Shown here piece by piece: positions 20,239 through 30,696 of a DNA stretch of 64,000 bases. Position 1 is the first letter of the stretch. Each line of letters begins with the position of its first letter. Under the pieces are notes generated by a model that worked only from the letters and a program-made list of their open reading frames with translations, was not told where the DNA came from and made no database searches. Both the position numbers and the translations under genes were made by a program. Source of the stretch: Lantana camara (Eukaryota > Streptophyta > Magnoliopsida > Lamiales > Verbenaceae); the NCBI GenBank assembly GCA_037501455.1, contig CM074865.1, positions 36,376,501 through 36,440,500 of the forward strand. Reading direction: 5' to 3'.

Positions 20239-22098
20239 GTAAGCTAGTATTTGATATGTACTTGAATATATGGTCATTTTGAGCTATTAATTCCATGCTT
20301 TGGGCTATGTTTGATACACATATGGAACATGACATGAATTTTAAGGGTTTGATGATCACCTTGGTTTCTTGGACTTAAGCTTTAGTTTGAAGTTATATAT
20401 ATGATCTTTTATGACTCTAATATGCTTATATGATCTCCCTTTTCAATATGGTTGAGCATGGAGGAAGTTGCCATTGATGAAATTTGAATTCTTGCATGAG
20501 AATTCTTGATATATATGATAATTTTTGAGCTTTTGGGATGATTGGATGATTGTATGTTAATTAGGGAGTGATTTTCCTTCATTTACATGAGTTTTGTGGC
20601 TTGAGGTTGTTGCTTGTTGTTGCTGCGTGCTCCCCTACTTCCTTGCTCTGTTTTTTCACGCAGAGTTACTGTTGCTGCTGCTATTTTTTTTCGAAGACGA
20701 TAGGCCAACACGGCCGTGTCATCTTTATGCATGTTTTGGACACGGCCGTGTCAGCCTCTCGACTTGGAGCAATTTATTTTTATAAAACCGGACACGGCCG
20801 TGTCCATTTTGAAGTAAAACTCAACACGGCCGTGTCAGCCTCTCGAATTAAGCTCCTGAATTTATTTTAACCGGACACGGCCGTGTCCATTTTGAACTAA
20901 AACCCAACACGGCCGTGTCATTTGAAAATATGGCTGCGACAATTGCTCGTTTTATCGCTTCGTTGCTTTTCTTTGTGTTTTCTTTCTTCGTTTATGACGT
21001 GTATGCAATGTAGCTTGTTATATTACGCATTATGTGCCTTGTTTTGAACTTATGATCTCATTTTCTATGAATTGTGTGAATATGATTTGGTAGGGTTCAT
21101 TTGTCATGGTTATGCATTTCATTTGCCTTAATTGCATTCCTAAGCATTTTCGAGCGTCTAATTGGTACATATTTGAGTCTAAGTCTCGGGTCTTGCGTTC
21201 TTTTGTTTCAGAGCCTCTTCACGAAGTTAAAGAGCCCGAGGTTTAGGTGTTCGGTTGCTTCTTTTGTCCGATTTTCACTCCACTTCCACTTCAAGGTGAG
21301 GGTTAGGATCTTTTCTTGTGGATAAACGACCTATGGCCTTTATGTTATTGATTTCGTATCCCGTATATGGCTATATATGTATTATATGGTTAAATACGAA
21401 TGCTTATGATACGTTTATGATTTTATGAATCCCTTTTCGAATTTATGAAAATGGTATAAGTATGGGCGTATATGAGCTTATGATTTTGAATCCCTTGTAC
21501 GTTTCCTTTATGATTCCGCGAGATGTGCCCTGAAAGATGGGTTATTGGCATGTTTCTTATGAATCCGGGCCCAGGGATTATGGGTAAGGACCCCCGGTAC
21601 GACAAGGGCCGTCGGGTTAAGCCTGTGCACATCCCATTTGAGGTGGTGGCGTGCGACTCTTGGAGGTTGAGAAGGCGCTCTTACCTTGAGCCCTCGGTGA
21701 ATAACCTGGGAAGGCATATCGTGGGTTAGCTACCCCGTATGTATATAGAATCCATATGGGTGGAAAGGGTTTGATTCCCGATCACCAAGGCGTTGAGGAG
21801 TTATGAATTTATGAATTCTTATGTATTTATGATTTGTATGAGGAGTTGAGGAGGTCCGTACTCGCCGGACGTTTATGTTTCGTTTATGCTTTGGTGGTTG
21901 TGAAACGGGTTGGGATTTCCTTTGTATTATATATGTTTTAAAATGATTTGGTATGAAAAACCCTAGCTCGGTTCATGATCGACCCCTTTGACTATTTGTG
22001 ATGCTCTATATGTAGTTATGGTGTGGGTGTGCGTTAGCCCCCCTCACTCAGTCGAGTTTTGACTGACCCCTTCCTTTTAACACTTTAGTTGCAAGTTG
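20239..22098 (+). other. Gyp5 5' LTR candidate splice signals
   Basis: Donor GT at 20239. Acceptor CTTTTGTTTCAG at 21211, then an 84-nt exon-like segment (21212-21295) ending TTCAAG|GTGAGG. Branch-like CTGAC precedes a pyrimidine tract, and the final acceptor site here reads TTGCAAGTTG at about 22090. The 3' LTR has an intact TTGCAG|GTTG. The last acceptor therefore appears mutated in the LTR that would be transcribed. Confidence 0.5.
20708..20918 (+). repeat. Gyp5 5' LTR palindrome cluster (ACACGGCCGTGT)
   Basis: Six copies of the perfect 12-bp palindrome occur at 20708-20719, about 20740, 20792, 20825, 20875 and 20907. Two outer contexts alternate. GGACACGGCCGTGTCC is followed by ATTTTGAA and the other form by AGCCTCTCGA, giving a higher-order repeat of about 82 bp. 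It lies within the putative first intron. The copy in the 3' LTR (28899-29111) has decay in its first unit. Confidence 0.92.
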
Positions 22099-22505
22099 CT
22101 CGAGCTAGGCGGGGAAGTGCGTCGGTCGTGTCGTACTTTTGAGTTTAGGTCGAGTCGGCATATTTACCTGCTGCATTTTAATTACTTTTATGAACGGTTT
22201 TGAATCCTAAATATGTATTCGAAGATTTATGTTAATACTTGACCTATTTTTGGGCTATCAGGCCGTGGTATATGATGTATATGTTAGTATAGAGCTCCTT
22301 TGCGATCCTTATGATATTGCTTCCGCATTCTTATTGTTTGTCTGAGCGCTCTGTTCGTGTTGTAGCCCCGCTTAGCCTAACGTGTGAGTGTAGGTTCCCG
22401 TTCGCTTAGACTTGGGCTCATGTATGGAAATCCATTTCATATGTGGGTTCGGGTTTAAGTGCGGGGGATGTGGTGGCCCACCGTTCTGGGCGCTACATCT
22501 TAAAG

Positions 22506-22517
22506 TGGTATCAGAGC
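22506..22517 (+). other. Gyp5 primer-binding site
   Basis: TGGTATCAGAGC begins eight bases after the LTR end and is complementary to initiator tRNA-Met. The same string is used by Gyp4, Gyp7 and, on the minus strand, Cop1. Confidence 0.92.
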
Positions 22518-22692
22518 TTTCGGTTGCAAAACCGAAGCTTTTGAGTCGTGTTGAGTTTGTCTAGGTCGTTCGGATTAGGACAATGTGGTTATGTGCATTT
22601 ATGTGTCTCATTCACTTGAATTTCTATGAATTGTGCACATGATCATGGACTAACCGCATGCATGTGTATTGGAATTCTTTGGATGTTATAGT

Positions 22693-25659
22693 ATGCCTCC
22701 GAGAAGAGATCATCATCGTGACAGGTCTCCGGGCCATAGACATCACCTGGATCGTTCCCCACAAGCCGAGAACAACATGGAACCTGAGGGATTCATGGCG
22801 AGATTATGTGCATATTTGGATACCCGATATCGCCAGAATGCACCTCCGGTTGTCAATCATAAAGGAGGGCAAGTCACTCATATTTTACGGGAGTTCAGGA
22901 ATCAGAATCCCCCCAAGTTTGAAGGTGGAAATGATACTCAAGCTGAGGAGTGGCTAATCCAAATAGAAAGAATTTGGGAGTTAATACCATGTGAAACCGT
23001 TGAGAAGGCAAGGTGCACCCTCACAATGGTGCAAGGTCAGGCTTACAGTTGGTGGACTAGCATCCGAGCCCGTTTGGATGCCGCCGGTGATGAGATTAAT
23101 TGGGAAACATTCACTCGGGAGTTTCGTAACAAGTACATTCCAATCGCCGCTAGGGACCGAAGACTCCAAGAGTTCATGGACTTGAAACCAGGTGAGAAGA
23201 CGGTCACCGAATACATTGATGAGTTCGACCGTTTGTCAAGGTATGCTCCCAACATTTCCAATGACGACCGCCACAAGGCTTTGAAGTTTCTTCGAGGGTT
23301 AAGAGAAGATATGAAGAATGCACTAGAAGCTGTTGATACCGACACTTGGGCGTTAGTTACCGAGAAGGCTTTGAAAGTGGAGGATCGAGTGGTTGCTAGG
23401 AGGAGGAGGACTTCTCAGGCTGTACAGGGTTCTAGCTCGGGAGGTCAGAATAAATATGGAAAGAGGCCAGCTTACCAAGCTTTTACACAGGCAAAGCCTC
23501 AAAACAAGCAATTTAAGCCAACAGGACAAAAGGCTCAACCTCTAGCATTACCAGCACCACCTCAAGTCCAATGCAAATATTGTAAGGGTAATCATCTCGT
23601 TGAAAATTGCTTCAAACTTCACAAGAGGTGCTACGGTTGCGGCTGGCCGGATCACATGCTTAATCAATGCCCGAACAAAAGGCCAGGACAGGCAGCGGGG
23701 AACAATCAGAGGCCCGCAATTCAGGCTAGAGCTTATGCACTCGGGGCCGAGGAAGAGGAAGCTGCAAATCTTGATCCTAATGCCGTGATTGAAGGTACCG
23801 TAAGCATTCATGGCACTACATTTCATGCATTGTTCGATCCCGAGGCATCTCATTCCTTTATTTCTCGGGATCTTGCTTCTTCGTTGAGCTTGCCTGTTAC
23901 CCTCTGTGCGCATGATTATGTGGTTAGTTCGCCTCTTGGCGGTAGTCTTGTTACTTGCAGGATTTATCGGGGTTGTCCAGTGAGTTTTGAAGACAGGGTT
24001 TTCCTCGCCGATTTGATTGAAATGCCGATGAAGAGATATGATGTAATCCTCGGAATGGATTGGTTGTCTGAACATGGGGCTCAGATGGATTGTCGGGAGA
24101 AGAAGGTTTCTTTTGGTTCAGTGGTGTTTAAGGGCGAGAAGGTGAAGTCAAGCCCGTTTATTTCTTTCGTTGAGGCGAGTAAACTGGTCCGGGACGGTGC
24201 GACAGGTTTCGTAGCCTATCTTTTGAATAGACCGAAGGATCAGGCTAAACTTGAGGAGACGGAGGTCGTGCGGGAGTATGCCGATGTATTCCCTGAGACA
24301 TTGGGTTCTTTGCCACCCGATAGGGACATCGAGTTCGTAATCGACCTTTATCCCGGAACAGAGCCTTTTTCGAAGACTCCCTACAGAATGGCTCCCGCAG
24401 AGTTAAAGGAGTTAAAAACGCAGCTTGATGAGCTTCTAGCTTGCGGTAACATTCGTCCGAGCAGTTCTCCGTGGGGTGCTCCCGTTCTATTTGTAAAGAA
24501 GAAGGACGGAACGCTACGAATATGTATAGACTACCGTGAGTTGAACAGGATGACTGTGAAGAACAAATACCCTTTGCCTCACATCGAGGAGTTATTTGAT
24601 ATTCTAGAAGGCTCGAAAGTCTACTCCAAGTTAGATTTGAGGCAGGGCTACTATCAGCTGCGAATTAGGGAGGAGGATATTCCGAAGACTGATTTTAATA
24701 CCAGATATGGGCACTTTGAATTCGTTGTCATGCCGTTTGGGTTAACTAATGCTCCAGCTGTATTTATGGATATGATGCACCGAGTATTCAGGCCTTTTCT
24801 TGACAAGTTCGTGGTGATCTTTATAGACGATATTCTGGTGTATTCTAGGTCGGCTGAAGAGCATGCTCAACATCTACGGATCGTCTTGGAAACTTTGAGG
24901 GAACATAAGTTGTATGCAAAGTTCAGCAAGTGTGAATTTTGGATCGACCGAGTTATGTTTTTGGGACATATAATTTCAGGTGATGGGATTGAAGTTGATC
25001 CATCTAAGGTTGAGTCCGTGCTTCGTTGGGAGAGACCGAGAAATGTCTCAGAGATTCGGAGTTTTCTTGGGTTGGCCGGTTATTACCGCAGATTTGTTAA
25101 GGATTTCTCTAAAATTACCGCCCCGCTGACTCGCCTAACTAAGAAGGAAGTGAAATTTGAATGGGATGATAAGTGTGAGGCGAGTTTTCAGACTTTGAAG
25201 GTGAAGTTAACTTCAGCACCAGTTCTTACCCTACCCGAGGGTACAGAGGGTTATGCAGTTTATACAGATGCTTCGAAAGAGGGTCTTGGTTGTGTTTTGA
25301 TGCAGCACGGTAGAGTGGTAGCTTATGCTTCAAGAAAGTTGAAGGAGCATGAGAAGAATTACCCTACCCACGATCTTGAATTAGCTGCGGTTGTGTTCGC
25401 TTTGATGAAGTGGCGACACTATCTCTACGGTGCAACGTTCGAGGTGTTTACGGATCACCAAAGCCTCAAGTATCTCTTTTCTCAGAAAGATCTGAATGTA
25501 AGACAGAGGCGTTGGATGGAGTTATTAGAGGATTACGATTGCACCATTCAGTACCATCCAGGTAAAGCAAACGTGGTTGCCGATGCCTTGAGTAGAAAGG
25601 CGAATGTGGCTAATTTGGAAGCAGGTTCTTCAAGTTTGGGTTCAGAATTCATGGTTTAG
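22693..25659 (+). pseudogene. gag-pol: Gyp5 gag-protease-RT-RNase H polyprotein (stop before integrase)
   Basis: The start at 22693 (MPPRR) is preferred over an in-frame ATG 24 bp upstream because the Gyp7 gag also begins MPPRR. Order of domains: retrotransposon gag about residues 60-200; two zinc knuckles at about 293-325, the first CX2CX3HX4C (one residue short) and the second canonical CX2CX4HX4C; aspartic protease near residue 381, where the usual D-S/T-G reads D-P-E; reverse transcriptase with [16 protein letters not shown] and catalytic FIDD at 24820-24831; RNase H with YTDASKEG through [14 protein letters not shown] at 25657-25659 ends the frame, and the same frame carries on as integrase beyond it. 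The altered protease and the stop argue against present activity. Confidence 0.93.
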
Positions 25660-27130
25660 GGAACTTGGTTGGCTAATCTTACGATAATACCGGATTTGAA
25701 ACAGCAGTTGTTAGAAGCTCAGGCTACGAATGCCGAGATTCAGAAGTTGGTAACTCGTTCTAAGGATGATCCGAATTCTAAGTTTGGGATTGATGATTTC
25801 GGTTTGTTAAGGTTCGAAGCGAGAATATGTGTCCTAGAAGAGCTCAAGAGGATTATACTTGAGGAGGCACATCGCTCGAGGTACTCGATTCATCCGGGAG
25901 GTACTAAGATGTATCGGGACCTGAAAGAGAAATTCTGGTGGAATGGCATGAAAAGGGACGTCGCGAACTTCGTGAAGCGATGTCTAACGTGTCAAAAGGT
26001 GAAGGCAGAGCACCAGAAGCCGGGAGGAACTCTCCAACCACTTCCTATTCCCGAGTGGAAGTGGGAGCGAGTGACGATGGACTTTGTGTCCGGCTTACCT
26101 AGAGTTAAAGGAGGGTTTGATGGAATATGGGTAATTGTGGACAGATTGACTAAGTCTGCCCATTTCCTCAAGGTTCGGATGTCTGAGAAAGTTCCTAAGC
26201 TAGCCGAATTGTATGTTGGGAGATTGTAAGGTTACATGGAGTTCCGTCTGGTATTGTTTCGGATCGGGATCCACGGTTTACTTCGATCTTTTGGCAGAAT
26301 CTTCAGGAGTGTTTGGGCACTAAGCTCAAGTTTAGCACAGCTTCGCATCCTCAGACGAACGGCCAATCTGAAAGGCTAATTCAATACTTAGAGGATATGC
26401 TTAGAGCATGTGCTTTGGACTTCCAAGATAAGTGGGATGAGCACCTACCTTTGGTTGAGTTTGCTTATAACAACAGCTATCAGGGTTCGATTAAGATGGC
26501 TCCGTACGAGGCACTTTATGGAAGAAAGTGCAGGTCTCCTCTATTTTGGGATATTGAGGATTGGAGGTGGACCGAAGAGAATAAGCTCGAGAGAGCCGAG
26601 TCTAAGGAAAGATTGTCGATACCATTGAAAAAGTTCATAAGATTCGACAAAGGATGAGAGCAGCTCAAGCCCGTCAAAAGAGTTACGCCGATAAGAGAAG
26701 AAGGCCCTTGGAGTTCGAAGTCGGAGATAGAGTCTTTTTGAAGGCGTCTCCTAGAAAAGGCTTCACTCGTATAGGTAAAGGTGGAAAGCTCAGTCCTCGT
26801 TACCTTGGGCCGTTTGAAATTTTGGAAAGAATAGGAGAAACAGCGTATAGATTGGATTTACCGCCGAGTATGACCGGGATACACAATGTGTTTCATGTCT
26901 CTCAACTCCGTAAGTATTATCCCGATGAGTCAACAATTCTCCCAGTTGAAGAGGTTCAGTTAGAGCCGGATTTAACCATAGAAAAGCATCCGGTTGCAAT
27001 TCAGGATCGGAAGATGCAATAATTGAGAAACCGGCGGATTCCTTTGGTTAGGGTACTTTGGAGGGATCAGAAATCCGAGGAATCGACTTGGAAACTGAGG
27101 ACAAAATGAGAAGGTTATATCCGTAGTTGT
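25660..27130 (+). pseudogene. Gyp5 integrase and chromodomain, frameshifted
   Basis: Directly after the TAG, in the same frame, comes the integrase: HHCC zinc finger (H...IHPGGT, then KRCLTCQKVK) about 25870-26000, first catalytic Asp in MDFVSGL about 26078. A 1-bp deletion-type frameshift near 26215 moves the rest (SDRDPRF with the second Asp, [10 protein letters not shown] with the Glu) into another frame. A second shift near 26600 precedes the C-terminal LKASPRKGF and HNVFHVSQLRKY segments. The chromodomain after about 26990 retains RRIPLVRVLWR but has a stop at 27020-27022, a shift near 27100 and another stop at the end. The core residues remain, but the product would be broken in at least five places. 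Confidence 0.9.
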
Positions 27131-27168
27131 TTGAGGACTCGGTTCGGACTTGAGGGCAAGTCCTTTTT

Positions 27169-27180
27169 AAGGGGGAAGGA
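27169..27180 (+). other. Gyp5 polypurine tract
   Basis: AAGGGGGAAGGA lies one base before the 3' LTR. A pyrimidine-rich TCCTTTTT precedes it, as in Gyp3, Gyp4 and Gyp7. Confidence 0.9.
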
Positions 27181-27994
27181 TTGTGACACCCCGACTTTCA
27201 GACCGTACATGTATGACGTATGTGCGTAATTTATTTTATTTAAATTCTTATTCTTTATTCTTTTAATTCTTATTTCAAATATTTCTTATGGATTTGAATG
27301 ATTTTTATATGATTATGAATGCTATTTGTTAAGATTTGATTCGTTGATACTTGAATTGAATCCGGAATTTTCTGTTGTTTTAGTATGATAGAGAATTACG
27401 TGTTATGACCTTGGATATATGCTCGTTACATGTTTTCGAATCTAATTGTTGAGCTTTTGAATTAATTGTTACGTTCGGAACCTAAAGGAGGTTAAAACGC
27501 TTTTAGCGTACCTTGGGTTCCAATATGTGTAATTTGAGCTCGGGAATTCGGATTCGAATTCCATCACCACCGTGGAACTCGTTTCGACGATTCGGGTTCG
27601 ATGGACTAAGCCTTATAACCTTTTAAGCTCATTTGGTAATCCGAAATCCGACCGGAAACTTACCTCGCTCTTATATGACTACCTTTCACTTAATTGCACC
27701 TTAGTCCCTCAATTCTTGACATATTACCCTCAAGCTTGGCCCCACTTTACACTAAAACTCAGCATATTCATCTCTCCCTCTCTCAATGTCGGTATACACA
27801 AGGAAAAAGAGGAAAAGTGCAGAAACTTTGGAGTTCAAGCTCAAAACCCATCACTATTCACCCTTGGGAGAGATTGAGCTCTAATCTCCATTTTCTTCCA
27901 ACATCTTTAAGGGGTAAGCTAGTATTAGATATGTACTTGAATATATGGTCATTTTGAGCTATTAATTCCATGCTTTGGGCTATGTTTGATACAC

Positions 27995-28501
27995 GAGTAA
28001 ATTGCCGAAAACTACCTCGTGTTAGGCGAAAAGAACAAAAAAAACCCCGTCATATGGAATATCATCCAAAGAACCCTGTGTTTTCTAAAATTTTGGAAAA
28101 AAAACCCTGAGCGCGTTGTGTGACCCTCACGCGCGTTGATTGCGAGTAGGAATGTGTTTTTTTGGGATAAAATGTCTATAATGCCCTTAATGAGTTAACT
28201 GCATAAAACCCCCTGTGTTTGTCCCAATTTGCAAAAAAAACCCTATGTTACAAAAATTAATTCAAAAACATTATGTTATTTAATTTTTTGCACATCACCC
28301 CCTCATTTCTTTGGTCAACTGTCAAAAAAACCTTATGGAGTAAGGGTATTTTAGGGTTAAAAGATTTAATAGTTGACCAAATGGAATAAGGGGGCCGTGT
28401 GCAAAAAATAAAATAACATAAGGTTTTTTGAACTAATTTTTATAACAGAGGGTTTTTTCTGCAAATTGGAAAAAACACAGGGGGTTTGGTGCAGTTAACT
28501 C
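27995..28501. mobile_element. Mite1: small foldback DNA transposon
   Basis: The 507-bp insert is bracketed by a perfect 10-bp duplication, TTTGATACAC (27985-27994 and 28502-28511). The 5' LTR of Gyp5 shows the empty site at 20310-20319. Outer ends are short imperfect inverted repeats: GAGTAAATTGCC against GAGTTAACTGCA. The right 310 bp (28192-28501) form a second foldback with arms of about 135 bp, roughly 85 per cent matching by eye, and share the right end. Duplications of 9-11 bp are typical of the Mutator superfamily, so a Mutator-like MITE is the best guess. No transposase is encoded. It entered after Gyp5 integrated, because only one LTR has it. Confidence 0.85.
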
Positions 28502-28898
28502 TTTGATACACATATGGAACATGACATGAATTTTAAGGGTTTGATGATCACCTTGGTTTCTTGGACTTAAGCTTTAGTTTGAAGTTATATATATGATCTC
28601 TTATGACTCTAATATGCTTATATGATCTCCCTTTTCAATATGGTTGAGCATGGTGGAAGTTCCCATTGATGAAATTTGAATTCTTGCATGAGAATTCTTG
28701 ATATATATGATAATTTTTGAGCTTTTGGGATGATTGGATGATTGTATGTTAATTAGGGAGTGATTTTCCTTCATTTACATGAGTTTTGTGGCTTGAGGTT
28801 GTTGCTTGTTGTTTCTGCGTGCTCCCCTGCTTCCTTGCTCTGTTTTTTCACGCAGAGTTACTGTTGCTGCTGCTATTTTTTTTCGAAGACGATAGGCC

Positions 28899-29111
28899 AA
28901 CAAGGTCGTGTCATCTTTATGCATGTTTTGGACACGACCGTGTCAGCCTCTCGACTTGGATCAATTTATTTTTATAAAACCGGACACGGCCGTGTCCATT
29001 TTGAAGTAAAACTCAACACGGCCGTGTCAGCCTCTCGAATTAAGCTCCTGAATTTATTTTAACCGGACACGGCCGTGTCCATTTTGAACTAAAACCCAAC
29101 ACGGCCGTGTC
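28899..29111 (+). repeat. Gyp5 3' LTR palindrome cluster
   Basis: Six units matching those of the 5' LTR. The first (AACAAGGTCGTGTC) and second (GACACGACCGTGTC) have lost perfect symmetry and the other four are intact. Confidence 0.9.
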
Positions 29112-30696
29112 ATTTGAAAATATGGCGGCGGCAATTGCTCGTTTTATCGCTTCGTTGCTTTTCTTTGTGTTTTCTTTCTTCGTTTATGACGTGTATGCAA
29201 TGTAGCTTGTTATATTACGCATTATGTGCCTTGTTTTGAACTTATGATCTCATTTTCTATGAATTGTGTGAATACGATTTGGTAGGGTTCATTTGTCATG
29301 GTTATGCATTTCATTTGCCTTAATTGCATTCCTAAGCATTTCCGAGCGTTTAATTGGTACATATTTGAGTCTAAGTCTAGGGCCTTGCGTTCTTTTGTTT
29401 CAGAGCCTCTTCACGAAGTTAAAGAGCCCGAGGTTTAGGTGTTCGGTTGCTTCTTTTGTCCGATTTTCACTCCGCTTCCACTTCAAGGTGAGGGTTAGGA
29501 TCTTTTCTTGTAGATAAATGACCTATGGCCTTTATATTATTGATTTCGTATCCCGCATGTGGCTATATATGTATTATATGGTTAAATACGAATGCTTATG
29601 ATACGTTTATGATTTTATGAATCCCTTTTCGAATTTATGAAAATGGTATAAGTATGGGCGTATATGAGCTTATGATTTTGAATCCCTTGTACGTTTCCTT
29701 TATGATTCCGCGAGATGTGCCCTGAAAGATGGGTCATTGGCATGTTTCTTATGAATCCGGGCCCAAGGATTGTGGGTAAGGACCCCCGGTACGGCAAGGG
29801 CCGTCGGGTTAAGCCTGTGCACATCCCATTTGAGGTGGTGGCATGCGACTCTTGGAGGTTGAGAAGGCGCTCTTACCTTGAGCCCTCGGTGAATAACCGG
29901 GGAAGGCATATCGTGGGTTAGCTACCCCGTATGTATATAGAATCCATATGGGTGGAAAGGGTTTGATTCCCGATCACCAAGGCATTGAGGAGTTATGAAT
30001 TTATGAATTCTTATGTATTTATGATTTGTATGAGGAGTTGAGGAGGTCCGTACTCGCCGGACGTTTATGTTTCGTTTATGCTTTGGTGGTTGTGAAACGG
30101 GTTGGGATTTCCTCTTTGTATTATATATGTTTTAAAATGATTTGGTATGGAAAACCCTAGCTCGGTTCATGATCGACCCTTTTGACTATTTGTGATGCTC
30201 TATATGTAGTTATGGTGTGGGTGTGCGTTAGCCCCCCTCACTCAGTCGAGTTTTGACTGACCCCTTCCTTTTAACACTTTAGTTGCAGGTTGCTCGAGCT
30301 AGGCGGGGAAGTGCGTCGGTCGTGTCGTACTTTCGAGTTTAGGTTGAGTCGGCATATTTACCTGCTGCATTTTAATTACTTTTATGAACGGTTTTGAATC
30401 CTAAATATGTATTCGAAGATTTATGTTAATACTTGACCTATCTTTGGGCCTTCAGGCCGTGGTATATGATGTATATGTTAGTATAGAGCTCCTTTGCGAT
30501 CCCTATGATATTGCTTCCGCATTCTTATTGTTTGTCTGCGCGCACTGTTCGTGTTGTAGCCCCGCTTAGCCTAGCGTGTGAGTGTAGGTTCCCGTTCGCT
30601 TAGACTTGGGCTCATGTATGGAAATCCATTTCATATGTGGGTTCGGGTTTAAGTGCGGGGGATGTGGTGGCCCACCGTTCTGGGCGCTACAATAAG

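Larger units (their letters stand above)
19507..22497 (+). repeat. Gyp5 5' LTR
   Basis: Starts TGTGACACCCCGAC and ends GGGCGCTACA. It contains donor AAGGG|GTAAGC (GT at 20239), palindrome cluster 20708-20918, exon-like segment 21212-21295, CTCACTCAGTC...GACTGACCCC near 22042-22072, the GAGCTAGGCGGGG block near 22101 and a conserved end block with CCCGTTCGC. The site where Mite1 inserted in the other LTR is empty here (TTTGATACAC at 20310-20319). Confidence 0.95.
27914..30288 (+). other. Gyp5 3' LTR candidate splice signals
   Basis: Same donor (27914), mini-exon (29404-29487, 84 nt, ending TTCAAG|GTGAGG) and final acceptor (CAG at 30286-30288) as the 5' LTR, with the last acceptor intact here. 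CTCACTCAGTC...GACTGACCCC with branch-like CTGAC lies just upstream of it. Confidence 0.5.
27182..30691 (+). repeat. Gyp5 3' LTR, carrying Mite1
   Basis: Starts TGTGACACCCCGAC and ends GGGCGCTACA. Without Mite1 (507 bp) and one copy of its 10-bp duplication it is 2,993 bp, against 2,991 bp for the 5' LTR. Donor GT at 27914, palindrome cluster 28899-29111, exon-like segment 29404-29487, acceptor TTGCAG at 30286-30288. Confidence 0.95.
19502..30696 (+). mobile_element. Gyp5: structurally complete Tekay-type chromovirus
   Basis: 5' LTR 19507-22497 (2,991 bp), PBS 22506-22517, gag-pol 22693 to about 27130, polypurine tract 27169-27180, 3' LTR 27182-30691 (3,510 bp including Mite1). Flanks are ATAAC (19502-19506) and ATAAG (30692-30696), a target duplication with one later change. 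LTRs differ at a few per cent of sites by eye, so it is older than Cop1. Gag-pol keeps a long open frame but has in-frame stops, frameshifts and an altered protease active site, so it is not autonomous now. The C-terminal chromodomain relic and LTR length place it in the chromoviruses, Tekay/Del most likely. Confidence 0.93.

Noticed and set aside
20568..20870. Paired open frames repeated in both Gyp5 LTRs (also 28760-29062)
   Set aside because: They recur only because the LTRs are copies. They cover the palindrome cluster and show no domain or initiation context.
22506..22517. tRNA-Met-like sequence
   Set aside because: Only the 12-nt complement of the tRNA 3' end is present, at LTR edges. 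These are primer-binding sites, not tRNA genes.
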